Shown here one piece after another: positions 52,842 to 61,868 of a DNA stretch of 64,000 nt. The position numbers and the translations under genes were made by a program. Every line of letters starts with the position of its first letter. The first letter of the stretch is position 1. Under the pieces are notes generated by a model. It ran no database searches and had not been told where the DNA came from. It was given only the letters and a program-made list of their open reading frames with translations. This DNA is from CBDCCT01 sp965214995 (lineage in GTDB: Bacteria > Deinococcota > Deinococci > Deinococcales > Trueperaceae), in contig CBDCCT010000002.1 of the NCBI GenBank assembly GCA_965214995.1, forward strand, positions 4,960,001-5,024,000. Reading direction: 5' to 3'.

Positions 52842-52865
52842 ATTGTATACAATGTTGTATTCAAC
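52842..52865. promoter_or_regulatory. Tandem GntR-type operators
   Basis: ATTGTATACAAT (52842-52853) is a perfect 12-bp palindrome directly followed by GTTGTATTCAAC (52854-52865), a near copy. T-G-T-A-x-A-C-A-type palindromes are typical targets of FCD-type GntR repressors. The site lies between the regulator and the amidohydrolase. Confidence 0.65.
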
Positions 52866-52920
52866 ATAGGATGCTGAACAAAATTTGTCAAGTTAGATGT
52901 AGCCAAGAAAGGAGAACTAT

Positions 52921-53679
52921 ATGATTATTGATGGAGACTGTCATATCTCGACTCACACCGATGAACACTTGGGGATGAGTGCGGACGAGCTATTGAAATC
53001 GATGGACCGCGCAGGCATAGACAAGTCGCTCATTTGGCTCAAGCCTCCTTACGACCGAAATATCGAGTCGGAGAATGAAGCTATTTATAAAGCGGTGCAG
53101 CGTCACCCTGAGCGGTTTCTCGGTTTCGGCTGGACCAATCCCCGTCTGGGTCATGAGCGCGCCCTCGCCGCCGTCGAACGCTGTCTGGATGATTACGACT
53201 TTCACGGCGTCAAATTTAACGGCGCTCAAGACGATTATTTGATCGATCAAGAAGAGGTACTCCTGCTTGTTTCTGAGATTGCCAAACGGGGTAAGCTGGT
53301 GGCGTTTCATGTTGGTGCAGACTTTCCAGAAAATACCCACCCAACCCGCTTAGCCAATGTCGCCGCGAGGTTTCCCGATATAACCTTTTTGATGGTGCAT
53401 ATGGGCGGCGCGGCGTTCCCCGCGCTTGACCGCGCCGCGATAGAGGTTGCTTCGAAAGTTAAAAACATCCATATTATTGGCAGCGCTATTCATGAGCGGG
53501 CTATTCTCAACGCTGTAAATACGCTGGGTTCTGAACGCCTTAGCTTTGGCAGCGACATGCCGTTTTTTCTCAACCACGCAAGGCTCGCGCTCTACAGGGC
53601 AATCTTGCGCGATCATTCGCCGGAGGCTGTCAGCGCTGTGCTAGGGGGAAATTTACACCGCCTCCTGGGTCTGGACTGA
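52921..53679 (+). CDS. Amidohydrolase-2 family metal-dependent hydrolase
   Basis: A 252-aa TIM-barrel protein. DGDCHIS at the N-terminus, AFHVGADFPEN, FLMVHMGGAAFPALD and FGSDMPFFLNH give the His and Asp metal ligands of the amidohydrolase-2 group, which includes decarboxylases and lactonases. AAGGAG precedes ATG. It is transcribed away from the GntR gene, so it should be induced by that repressor's ligand. Confidence 0.85.
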   Translation: MIIDGDCHISTHTDEHLGMSADELLKSMDRAGIDKSLIWLKPPYDRNIESENEAIYKAVQRHPERFLGFGWTNPRLGHERALAAVERCLDDYDFHGVKFNGAQDDYLIDQEEVLLLVSEIAKRGKLVAFHVGADFPENTHPTRLANVAARFPDITFLMVHMGGAAFPALDRAAIEVASKVKNIHIIGSAIHERAILNAVNTLGSERLSFGSDMPFFLNHARLALYRAILRDHSPEAVSAVLGGNLHRLLGLD

Positions 53680-53695
53680 ATGACGAACGTCCCGA

Positions 53696-54547
53696 GGCTT
53701 TGTCACGTTGACTTGCTGTAGCAACCGCTAAGCCCCATCGCCGACTACTGAAAGCATCCCTTTTCAGGCTCCTGCCTGCCGCTCGGTCACTTCACGCCAG
53801 GTTGAGAAGCACTCCTGCATCTTCTGACGGTAATCGTATGCCTTAAGGAGGTGCCGGGGCGGGCGGAAGTGGGTGTTGAGGGGTTCGAAGATGGACAGCA
53901 AGCGCCCTGCGTGGCCGGAAGAGTTGAAGCGCTGCAACGGCCCGCGGCCTGCCCGTAACGCAGCGCTCGTTCTCGTCGCCTCGTTCGCTGGTGCGAACAT
54001 TCGGCCCGGTTGTTGAGGTAGCGGCTCTGGCGGTGTTCGGTTCGAGGCAGGGAGCTCTTTGAGCGCGGCCCCGTACGGGCGAAGTTTATCTGTCACGACC
54101 ACCCTCGGTTTAGCGTGAGCCCGGAGCAGTTTACGAAAGAAGCGCTTGGCCGCGCGCTTATCGCGCTTGCTCGTCACCAGGATGTCGAGGGTGTTACCTT
54201 CTTGATCCACGGCCCGCCACAAGTAGTGCCGTTCGCCGTTGATGCTCAGGAAAACCTCGTCGACGTGCCACTTGTCTCCAGGTTGCGCCCTACGCCGCTT
54301 GAGCCTTTTCGCGTACTCGCCCCCGAACTTCAAACACCAGCGCCTGACGGTCTCATAGCTTAGTACCACGCCCCGCTCGAGCATCAGCTCTTCGACATCC
54401 CGGAAAGAAAGGTAGAAGCGGTGGCAAAGCCAGACGCAGTGGCTGATGACCGCCGCCGGGAAGCGGTGGCGTTGGTAAAGGGCGCTGCTCACGAGTCGCC
54501 ACCCTAACATGGGCCTCAAGCTGCAGGAAAACTAACGTGACAAAGCC
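53696..54547 (-). mobile_element. IS6-family-like insertion sequence, decayed
   Basis: An 852-bp element with 14-bp inverted repeats GGCTTTGTCACGTT at 53696 and, inverted, ending at 54547. One transposase gene, damaged by indels. No 8-bp target duplication is visible. It differs in sequence from the 42652-43527 element but has the same family layout. Confidence 0.75.
53764..54519 (-). pseudogene. IS6-type transposase with two compensating frameshifts
   Basis: The first 150 residues read normally (HRFPAAVISHCVWLCHRF, KWHVDEVFLSINGERHYLWR with the first Asp, PRVVVTDKLRPYGAALKELP with the second). Then about 40 residues are out of frame; in the neighbouring frame they give the expected EHRQSRYLNNRAECSHQRTR. 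The normal frame returns at LQRFNSSGHAGRLLSIFEPL. The catalytic Glu region is therefore lost in the reading as given. Confidence 0.75.
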
Positions 54548-54720
54548 GTCGTAAAGCCAAACGAGCTTAGCAAGTAATCGCTATACAGCTCCAGCATCTC
54601 CCGGTTCATCCTCGAAATCTACCACCATAAGTCTTGAGTGCGTAAAGTGAATTATCAGTAGCCTGGAGAGTTGGTTAAGAGGCTCAACGGGCTTACAGCA
54701 ACTCAGCGACTCGAGCAAGA

Positions 54721-54749
54721 TTGACAGTCTTTCGGCGGAATGGTATTTT
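54721..54749 (+). promoter_or_regulatory. Sigma70-type promoter of the sugar ABC/sulfatase operon
   Basis: TTGACA at 54721-54726, 17-bp spacer, TATTTT at 54744-54749. The transcript would have a ~145-nt leader before ATG 54898, which has GAGGGAG upstream. The rest of the gap 54548-54897 holds no gene I can support. Confidence 0.55.
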
Positions 54750-54897
54750 TATCCAAAGCAGTTTCAGTTAAAACTCGAGATAGACCACCGGGCTACTAGT
54801 ACAAGAGGGCGTTTGTTGCCCCGCTAAAAGGTTTTACAACGCACCTGGCATCACATGCGAAATCTAGTTTTTAAGGCTTAAAGAGAAGAGGGAGTTT

Positions 54898-56448
54898 ATG
54901 AGCTGGTTTGACGACAAAGACAGACTGTCCAGACGACAAGTGATAAAGCTTATAGGCGCGACGGGTGCCGGGACTTTTTTGCTGATCCAGGGAACGCAAC
55001 CAGCCTGGGCCCAGGAGATAACCATTCCCAGTACCGGCGCCGCTTTGCCCACCGACAACGTCACCCTGCGCTGGGTCGACAGCGGTGACCAAAAGGCCGT
55101 TTTCTTCAACGACTTTTTTGCTGCTTACGAAGCCGCCTACCCCAATATCGACGTAGCCTATGACCCCTTACCCTGGAACGAAATCGCTCAGGTCGTGCCG
55201 CTGGGCATTCGCAACGGTACGGCGCACGACGTTTTCCAGCTGCCCCTTAGCGTCAGCGGCGCGCAGGCCGTGAGTGAGGGCTGGGTTCAACCCTTGAACG
55301 ACCTTATCCCCAACTTCGAGGAAGTGAAAGCCCGGTTTCCGGCAGGGGTCTTCTTGCCGGGCGTCACCGACTTCGACGGCAAAACCTACAGCTTCCCCTT
55401 TACCTCCAACAAAAGCTACGGCACGCACCTCTTGTACAATAAAGACATGCTCGCTGCGGCGGGCTACGACCCCGAGAACGAGCCCCTGACCTGGACGACC
55501 TTTAGAGACGCCGCCAGGAAAATTACCGAACAGGGCAACGGGGCCTACTACGGCTTTATCCTGGGCGGCAACCAACTCAACCGCTGGGGCGACGTTGTCG
55601 CGGGTTTTGCCAAGATGGCGGGCGCTGTAGGCGGTCTCGGTGCCCAAATCACCGCCGACATGAACTTCTTAACCGGCGAGTACAACTACAACACCGAAGA
55701 GTACATTGGCGCTGTCGAACTTCTTTTACAACTCCGGGATGACGGCAGCGTGTTCCCCGGCGTTTTGAGCATTAACGCGCCGCAAGCAAGGGCCTTTATG
55801 CCGCAGGGTGCCGCGGGGATGATTTTGCAAGGCCCCTGGAACATCCCGCAGTGGGAACGCGAAAACCCCGAATTCGACTTTGGTATTTCCACTCAACCGC
55901 TACCCGATGATGGCGACGTCTGGCCGCTCACCATCAGTGAAGGTGGGGCCAACGCCCTGTGGGTCTTTAAGGGTAGCCCGCCCGACAACGCCGCCGTCGC
56001 GGGCGACATCTTTGCCTACCTGGGCAGCGTCGAAGGCCAAACCGAGTGGGCCAGCATCGTCGGGGCGGCGGACGCGCCCATCCTGCCCGAAGCGATTGCC
56101 AACGCCACGCTTAGCCCCAGGGCCAAGCAGGCGCTCAACATGTTCAACGAACAAATCAAAGTGGGCCCCAACCCTGTAGTGAGAAACCCCGACGTTGTTC
56201 AGGTCGCTTTGGAGCTGCGCACCCCCGAGCCAAGTTTCGCGCAGGTGGTGCAGGGGCTCTACGCAGGCGAACTTACCGACGTAAGGGCGCAGATGAACGA
56301 CTTGCAAGAGCGGTACACGGCGGAACTCGAGCGCGCCATCGCCGCCGCCCAGGCCAAGGGTGCCGACGTGTCCCGCGACGACTGGGTCTTCCCCAACTGG
56401 AACCCGCGCGAAGACTACGGCGCGGAGGATTACGAAGACCTGGAGTAG
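54898..56448 (+). CDS. Sugar ABC transporter substrate-binding protein (family 1), Tat-type signal
   Basis: A 516-aa binding protein. The N-terminus has a twin-arginine motif (LSRRQVIKLIG) and a hydrophobic stretch ending WAQ, so it is probably a Tat substrate. The body has family-1 landmarks: GTAHDVFQLPLS, YSFPFTSNKSYGTHLLYNKDML, PLTWTTFRDAARKITEQGNG and GAAGMILQGPWNIPQWE. It should bind a carbohydrate, possibly sulfated given the two sulfatases in the operon. It is longer than usual because of a charged C-terminal tail. Confidence 0.9.
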   Translation: MSWFDDKDRLSRRQVIKLIGATGAGTFLLIQGTQPAWAQEITIPSTGAALPTDNVTLRWVDSGDQKAVFFNDFFAAYEAAYPNIDVAYDPLPWNEIAQVVPLGIRNGTAHDVFQLPLSVSGAQAVSEGWVQPLNDLIPNFEEVKARFPAGVFLPGVTDFDGKTYSFPFTSNKSYGTHLLYNKDMLAAAGYDPENEPLTWTTFRDAARKITEQGNGAYYGFILGGNQLNRWGDVVAGFAKMAGAVGGLGAQITADMNFLTGEYNYNTEEYIGAVELLLQLRDDGSVFPGVLSINAPQARAFMPQGAAGMILQGPWNIPQWERENPEFDFGISTQPLPDDGDVWPLTISEGGANALWVFKGSPPDNAAVAGDIFAYLGSVEGQTEWASIVGAADAPILPEAIANATLSPRAKQALNMFNEQIKVGPNPVVRNPDVVQVALELRTPEPSFAQVVQGLYAGELTDVRAQMNDLQERYTAELERAIAAAQAKGADVSRDDWVFPNWNPREDYGAEDYEDLE

Positions 56449-56476
56449 AGAGGACCTGAAATAAAGAAAAGGAGCG

Positions 56477-56511
56477 GAGGGGCAAGAGAGAAGCTCTCCT
56501 CTCTGCCCCTC
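56477..56511. terminator. Hairpin between sugar-binding protein and permease genes
   Basis: GAGGGGCA at 56477 pairs with TGCCCCTC ending at 56511; the stem extends through GAGAG/CTCTC with a one-base bulge. It starts 28 bp after the binding-protein stop and has no T-run: a probable attenuator or mRNA-stabilising hairpin. Confidence 0.6.
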
Positions 56512-56557
56512 AAGTTACGAATATGCAATTTCTCTAAAATCTTACGCGAGGACCTCT

Positions 56558-57526
56558 GTGGCTATCCAAGACCTGAGCGCTTCTGCCCCCCGTTACACCC
56601 AACGTCCTAAAACGCTGTGGCGGGAAATCTTGAAGTACCGCTGGTGTTACCTGTTTATGCTCCCCTCGCTTGTACTGATGGGGATGTTTACCTTTTACCC
56701 CATTTTCGCGTCGTGGCAGTTTGCTTTTTTGGATTGGTCGGGGTTTACGGCTAACAAAGCGTTCGTCGGCATCGCCAACTTTAGGGAAGTCATAGGTGAC
56801 GGTCTTTTCTGGGGCGCGTTTCGCCGCTCTTTCATCTTTATGCTCGTGAGCGTGCCCCTCCAGATGATCTTGTCGCTCGTCGTTGCGATTGTCCTAAACG
56901 ACAAGGCGCTCAAACTCGCGCCCGTATTTCGCACCCTGTTCTTTATCCCCGTGGTGACGACGACGGCCATCGTGGGCATCGTCATGAGCTTTATTTTTAG
57001 CCCCTTTAACGGCCCTGTGAACCGTATTTTGGTGGATATCGGCCTCGTCTCGAGGCCCATCGACTTTCTAGGCAGCGCCGACACCTCCCTCTGGACGGTC
57101 ATCGGGGTGTTTGTCTGGAAGTGGTTCGGCATCACCATGATTTACTGGCTGGCGTCCTTGCAAACCGTACCCGCCGACCTGTTTGAAGCCGCCAAGCTCG
57201 ACGGCGCGGGGCGTTGGGAACTCTTCAGGTACATCATTTTCCCGCTGCTGACGCCTTTTGCCATCGTGATTTTGCTCATTACCGCGGTGGGCTCGCTCAA
57301 CGTGTTTGCACTCGTCCAAACGATGACGGGCGGCGGGCCTTTTTACAGCAGCGAGGTGATGGAAGTGTATATCTACCGCACCGCCTTTGGCACCAGTGGC
57401 GGCGGCAGCGTGCCGCGTTTGGGCTACGCCTCAGCGGCGGGCGTGTTTTTCGGCCTGGCCGTGATGGTCGTGACGCTGTTGCAGGGTCTGGCAGTGCGCG
57501 GGATGCGCTCGAGGCGCATAGCGTGA
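56558..57526 (+). CDS. Sugar ABC transporter permease, MalF/UgpA type
   Basis: A 322-aa inner-membrane protein, six helices. It starts at GTG 56558. The EAA motif LFEAAKLDGAGRWELFRYII, which docks the ATPase, is canonical, and the C-terminal MTGGGPFYSSEVMEVYIYRTAF is typical of family members. The next permease's GTG overlaps its stop by 3 bp. Confidence 0.92.
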   Translation: MAIQDLSASAPRYTQRPKTLWREILKYRWCYLFMLPSLVLMGMFTFYPIFASWQFAFLDWSGFTANKAFVGIANFREVIGDGLFWGAFRRSFIFMLVSVPLQMILSLVVAIVLNDKALKLAPVFRTLFFIPVVTTTAIVGIVMSFIFSPFNGPVNRILVDIGLVSRPIDFLGSADTSLWTVIGVFVWKWFGITMIYWLASLQTVPADLFEAAKLDGAGRWELFRYIIFPLLTPFAIVILLITAVGSLNVFALVQTMTGGGPFYSSEVMEVYIYRTAFGTSGGGSVPRLGYASAAGVFFGLAVMVVTLLQGLAVRGMRSRRIA

Positions 57527-58407
57527 CTTCTAAGCTTAACCCTCGCCCCAGACGCGACTGGACCAGGGCGCGCTGGTGGCTGAGCGGCAACCGCCCCCGG
57601 CTCGTCATCACCACGCTCGTTCTCTTGCCCATTTGCTTCGTCTGGATTTACCCGTTTCTCTGGACGGTGTCCGCCGCGCTCAAGAGCAACGGCGAAATTT
57701 TTGCCGGACTGGGGTTGATTCCGAGGTCGCCCATATGGTCGAACTTTCCCAGGGCCTGGACGGAAGCCAATATCGGCAGGTACTTCATCAACACCGTCAT
57801 TATCACGGCGTCATCCGTGCTCATCGTGGTGGTGACGACGTCCATGATGGGCTACGTGCTGGGGCGCTACAGGTTTCCGGGCAAGCGCATCGTCGTCGGC
57901 ATCCTAGTGGCGACCGTTTTTTTGCCCCAGGGTTACACCATCATTCCCGTGTTCGAACTCATCAACGGGCTCGGGCTCAGCGGGTCGTTGCTGGGGGTGA
58001 TTTTGGGCACCAGCGGGGGCTCGCCGATCATTTTCATCTTGCTTTTTACGGGGTACTTTAGCCGCTTGCCGGGCGAGTTGGAAGAGGCCGCCATCATCGA
58101 CGGCGCGGGCTTTTTCAGGGTGTTCTGGCAAGTCATGCTGCCCCTCGCCAAGCCTATCATAGCCACCGTCGCCATCATGCAAACGCTGCACGCCTGGAAC
58201 GACTTTTTGCTGCCCCTCGTGCTGACGTTAGCCCGCCCCGACTTACGCACCCTCGCGGTCGGGATTTACGCGTTTAGGGGCGAGTTTTTTGTCGATTGGG
58301 GCGGCATGGCGGCGGCGGCGACCATCAGCATCTTGCCCATCATCGTGCTGTTTTTGTTTATGCAGAGGTATTTTGTGGAGGGAATTGCGGGAGCGGTAAA
58401 ACAGTAG
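57523..58407 (+). CDS. Sugar ABC transporter permease, MalG/UgpE type
   Basis: A 294-aa permease. The open frame extends to 57214, but that part is the shadow of the MalF-type gene; GTG 57523 overlapping the TGA is the real start (TSKLNPRPRRDWTR). EAA motif LEEAAIIDGAGFFRVFWQVM; ends in AAAATISILPIIVLFLFMQR. No sugar ATPase is present in this operon, so a shared MsmK/UgpC-type ATPase elsewhere must drive it, as is common for this class. Confidence 0.92.
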   Translation: MTSKLNPRPRRDWTRARWWLSGNRPRLVITTLVLLPICFVWIYPFLWTVSAALKSNGEIFAGLGLIPRSPIWSNFPRAWTEANIGRYFINTVIITASSVLIVVVTTSMMGYVLGRYRFPGKRIVVGILVATVFLPQGYTIIPVFELINGLGLSGSLLGVILGTSGGSPIIFILLFTGYFSRLPGELEEAAIIDGAGFFRVFWQVMLPLAKPIIATVAIMQTLHAWNDFLLPLVLTLARPDLRTLAVGIYAFRGEFFVDWGGMAAAATISILPIIVLFLFMQRYFVEGIAGAVKQ

Positions 58408-58487
58408 TCAGGCGTCAGAATATTTGAAGCTACTGACTATTGACTTCTGAATTCTCAAGCCATCTCCCGCTTTGACGAGGTCAGCAT

Positions 58488-60035
58488 ATGAGTACCAAAC
58501 CCAACATTCTCCTCATCACCTCCGACCAACAACACTTCAACACGCTCGGGGTGACGAACCCGCGTATCGAGACGCCTGCGCTGGACAGGCTATGCCGGGA
58601 GGGGACGCGGTTTACCAGGGCGTATTGCCCCAACCCGGTGTGTACGCCGTCGCGCTCGAGCCTCATCACCGGCATGTACCCCTCGCAGCACGGGGCCTGG
58701 ACGATTGGCGTCAAACTGCCCGAGGACGTGCCCACGTTGGGCGAACATCTCAAAAACGTAGGTTACAAAACAGGCCTTATCGGCAAGGCGCATTTTCAAC
58801 CGCTCGCCAGTCAAAAAGGGTCGGAATCTTTAGAAGCTCAGCCCACGCTGCGCGACTTAGGTTTCTGGCGCGACTTTATAGGCCCCTGGTACGGCTTCGA
58901 CCACGTCGAATTGGCCCGCAACCACGCGGACGAAAGCCATGTGGGACAACACTACGCGATTTGGTTGGAGGAAAAAGGCTTACAAGACTGGCGAGATTAC
59001 TTTCAGCCGCTGCCGGGTGACAGCTCTACAAAAGCGCCCAAAATAAATAAAGAGGTCGGCTACTGGGTGCGCGAAGACCGCGCTTGGGCCTTGCCCGGAG
59101 ATTTGCATTACACGACCTGGACGGGCGAGCGCAGCGTTGCGTTTCTCGAGCGAGCCGCCCGAGAGGACGCCCCCTTCTTCCTCTGGTCGAGCTTTCACGA
59201 CCCGCACCCGCCCTACACCGTCCCCGAACCCTGGGCGTCAATGTACGACCCCGAAGACATGGTGCCCGGCAAACTGGTCGCGGGCGAGCACGACAAAAAC
59301 CCCTGGCACTTCGGGGAAACGCAAAAAGAAAATCCCGACTTTGGGAATTGGCACGAGCCCTTTCAGGCGCACGGCTGCTCTTCGCACCTCTACCCCGAAG
59401 ACGAACTCAAAAAAGACCTCGCAGTTTACTACGGCATGATTAGCTTTATGGACGCGCAAATCGGGCGTATTCTGGACAAGCTCGAAGCCCTCGGCATCGC
59501 CAACAACACCATCGTCGTGTTCACCACCGACCACGGCCACTTTATCGGCCAGCACGGGTTGATTGCCAAAGGGCCTTTTCACTATGAAGACATGCTCAAG
59601 CTCCCTTTTGTGGTTCGTTGGCCCGGACACGTTCCTGAGAATAGAACCAGTGACGCGCTGCAAAGCTTGGTGGATTTGGCCCCGACTTTCTTAACCGCAA
59701 GCGGTCAAGACGTTCCGGGTGAGATGCAGGGGGTGAATCAACTGGGGGTTTGGCAGGGCGAGAAGGCGGAGGCTCGAGACCACATCATTTGTGAAAACCG
59801 CCATAACCCTGTGATGCCGCACCTCAGGACCTACGTGAACGAACGTTACAAGCTGACCGTCTACCGCGAAGAGGATTTCGGCGAGCTGTTCGACCTGCAA
59901 GAAGACCCGGATGAAGTCAATAACCTTTGGGATGAACCGGAGAGGGAGGAGCTCAAGCTCGAGCTGATGCACAAGTTCTTGCAAGCAACGCTAAAAAATG
60001 AACCTACCAGGATGCCGCGCATCGCGGGCGCTTGA
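58488..60035 (+). CDS. Formylglycine-dependent sulfatase (arylsulfatase/choline-sulfatase type)
   Basis: A 515-aa sulfatase. PNILLITSDQQHFNTLG supplies the metal Asp, NPVCTPSRSSLITGMYPSQH (Cys52) is the sulfatase signature, with the Cys to be oxidised to formylglycine. Later ligands: FLWSSFHDPHPPY and VVFTTDHGHFIGQHG. No signal peptide, so it acts in the cytoplasm on imported sulfate esters. It lies 80 bp after the sugar permeases and 12 bp before another sulfatase. Confidence 0.9.
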   Translation: MSTKPNILLITSDQQHFNTLGVTNPRIETPALDRLCREGTRFTRAYCPNPVCTPSRSSLITGMYPSQHGAWTIGVKLPEDVPTLGEHLKNVGYKTGLIGKAHFQPLASQKGSESLEAQPTLRDLGFWRDFIGPWYGFDHVELARNHADESHVGQHYAIWLEEKGLQDWRDYFQPLPGDSSTKAPKINKEVGYWVREDRAWALPGDLHYTTWTGERSVAFLERAAREDAPFFLWSSFHDPHPPYTVPEPWASMYDPEDMVPGKLVAGEHDKNPWHFGETQKENPDFGNWHEPFQAHGCSSHLYPEDELKKDLAVYYGMISFMDAQIGRILDKLEALGIANNTIVVFTTDHGHFIGQHGLIAKGPFHYEDMLKLPFVVRWPGHVPENRTSDALQSLVDLAPTFLTASGQDVPGEMQGVNQLGVWQGEKAEARDHIICENRHNPVMPHLRTYVNERYKLTVYREEDFGELFDLQEDPDEVNNLWDEPEREELKLELMHKFLQATLKNEPTRMPRIAGA

Positions 60036-60047
60036 AGCGGAGGAACC

Positions 60048-61535
60048 GTGCGAATTTTATACATCGACGTAGATTCCCTAAGACCCGACCACCTTTCTTG
60101 CTACGGCTACCACCGCCAAACCTCTCCCAACATCGACGCGCTCGCCGCCGAGGGAGTTCGCTTTACCAACCTTTACGCCACGGACACGCCCTGTTTGCCC
60201 AGCCGGACGGCTTTTTTTGGCGGGCGTTTCGGTGTCAACACGGGCGTGGTGAATCACGGCGGGACTTATGCCGACCTGCCTTTGCAGGGCGAAAGCCGCG
60301 GCTTTCGCACCCGCTTTGCCGAAGACGCGCTCGCAAGTGTGTTAAGGCGCGCGGGCTACCACACGGCGAGCATCAGCCCTTTTCCGAATCGTCACACGGC
60401 CTATCAAGCCTGGTACGGCTTTACCGAAACCTACGACACGGGCAAGGGCGGCTACGAAAATGGGGACGAGATGTATCCGCCTGCGAAAGGTTGGCTCGAG
60501 CGAAACGGCCAAAAGGACGACTGGTTTTTGCACGTCAACTTCTGGGACCCGCACACCCCCTACGACCATCCCGAAAGTTACGGGAATCCTTTTGAGGATG
60601 AACCCATTGAAGACTGGTACACGCAAGCGCTACTCGACGCGCAAAACGCCTCCTTCGGCCCCCACGGGGCGCACGACGTGCCGGGTTATGACGACGTTTT
60701 GCCCCCTGTCTGGCGCATGGGGGTGGGGCACATCAAAACGTTAGAGGACGTTAAAGCGCATATCGACGGGTACGACACGGGCGTCCACTACGCAGACTTT
60801 TATATCGGCAAACTCGTTCAAGATTTGAAAGACTTAGGGGTTTACGACGACACCGCCATCATCCTCTGCGCCGACCACGGTGAAAATCATGGTGAACTCA
60901 ACGTCTGGGGCGACCACCAAACGGCGGACGACAAAACCAACCGTCTCCCCCTCATCGTGCGCTGGCCTGGGGTCACAGACGCGCAAGCTGGCACGGTTAA
61001 AAACGGTCTTTACTATCATATAGATTTAACGGCGACCCTCGCCGAGCTTGCGGGCGGCGAACAGCCCCAAAGTTGGGACGGCTCGTCCTTCGCCTCCCTT
61101 TTGTCCGCGCCTCGAGGCGAAGGGCGTGACTACCTGGTGCTGAGCCAGGGCGCCTGGAGCTGCCAGCGTTCGGTGCGCTGGGACGATTGGCTAATGATTC
61201 GCACCTATCACACAGGACTAAAAGACTTTCCCGACTACATGCTTTTTAACCTCAAAGACGACCCGCACGAAACGACCAACCTTGCCGCTACCCACAAGGA
61301 GGTGCTAAACAAGGGTCTACAAGCGCTGGACGCTTGGCTTGCCGCGCAGATGCCCACAGCGTTGAGAGGTGACCCGTTCTGGGGCGTGATTGCCGAGGGG
61401 GGTCCTTTGCACGCCAACAAAAAGAGTCAAAATTGGCAAGACTATTTGACCCGTCTAAGAGCTACCGGGCGTGGACACCACGCGGACAACCTAGAAAGGT
61501 TTGGAGGGCAACCTTTCAGAACAGGCTTAGATTAA
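60048..61535 (+). CDS. Formylglycine-dependent sulfatase
   Basis: A 495-aa sulfatase with IDVDSLRPDHLSCYG (metal Asp pair), TDTPCLPSRTAFFGGRFG (Cys49 signature), HVNFWDPHTPYDHP and IILCADHGENHGELNVWGDH. It starts at GTG 60048 with CGGAGGAA upstream. It differs enough from its neighbour (SLRPDHLSCYGYH opening) to have another regiospecificity, so the two may desulfate different positions of one substrate. Confidence 0.9.
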   Translation: MRILYIDVDSLRPDHLSCYGYHRQTSPNIDALAAEGVRFTNLYATDTPCLPSRTAFFGGRFGVNTGVVNHGGTYADLPLQGESRGFRTRFAEDALASVLRRAGYHTASISPFPNRHTAYQAWYGFTETYDTGKGGYENGDEMYPPAKGWLERNGQKDDWFLHVNFWDPHTPYDHPESYGNPFEDEPIEDWYTQALLDAQNASFGPHGAHDVPGYDDVLPPVWRMGVGHIKTLEDVKAHIDGYDTGVHYADFYIGKLVQDLKDLGVYDDTAIILCADHGENHGELNVWGDHQTADDKTNRLPLIVRWPGVTDAQAGTVKNGLYYHIDLTATLAELAGGEQPQSWDGSSFASLLSAPRGEGRDYLVLSQGAWSCQRSVRWDDWLMIRTYHTGLKDFPDYMLFNLKDDPHETTNLAATHKEVLNKGLQALDAWLAAQMPTALRGDPFWGVIAEGGPLHANKKSQNWQDYLTRLRATGRGHHADNLERFGGQPFRTGLD

Positions 61536-61679
61536 CTTCTGGGTCAGCTCCATTACAAGCACCTAAGCAAAAGACATTGTAAACTTCGAGCCCACCTTAG
61601 CCAACAGCTTCATCAGGTTGTTACGCAAGTTCTGAAACGAGAGACGAGCGTCAAAAGGCAACCAGCGGTACTTGAGTTC

Positions 61680-61868
61680 TTGCGGCGGCTTTATTTCGAG
61701 CCCGCCCTGAATATTAACGGCTTCCACGCCGGCTACGGCGGCCCCGGCTCCAAGACCGTGCTGCCCGCCGAGGCGGGGGCCAAACTCGACATCCGCCTCG
61801 TGCCCGACCAGGACCCCCAAAAGGTGTTGGCGGGACTTCGAGGCCATCTGAACCAGCACGGCTTTGGC
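61680..61868 (+). pseudogene. C-terminal fragment of an M20-family peptidase
   Basis: NINGFHAGYGGPGSKTVLPA, then KLDIRLVPDQDPQKVLAGLR, is the end of the dimerisation lid and start of the catalytic tail in M20 (ArgE/DapE/CPDG2-type) peptidases. The catalytic N-terminal domain and the final zinc ligands are absent. It runs without a break in frame into the sarcosine-oxidase fragment. The 140 bp before it (61536-61680) hold nothing I recognise. Confidence 0.65.

Noticed and set aside
57214..57522. N-terminal extension of the MalG-type permease
   Set aside because: It overlaps the MalF-type gene in another frame and has no membrane-protein character; GTG 57523 has the expected overlap start.
61563..61680. 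Minus-strand open frame tail (FQNLRNNLMKLLAKVGSKF) as a possible transposase end
   Set aside because: It has a coding look but no family I can name and no start; too weak to list as a feature.
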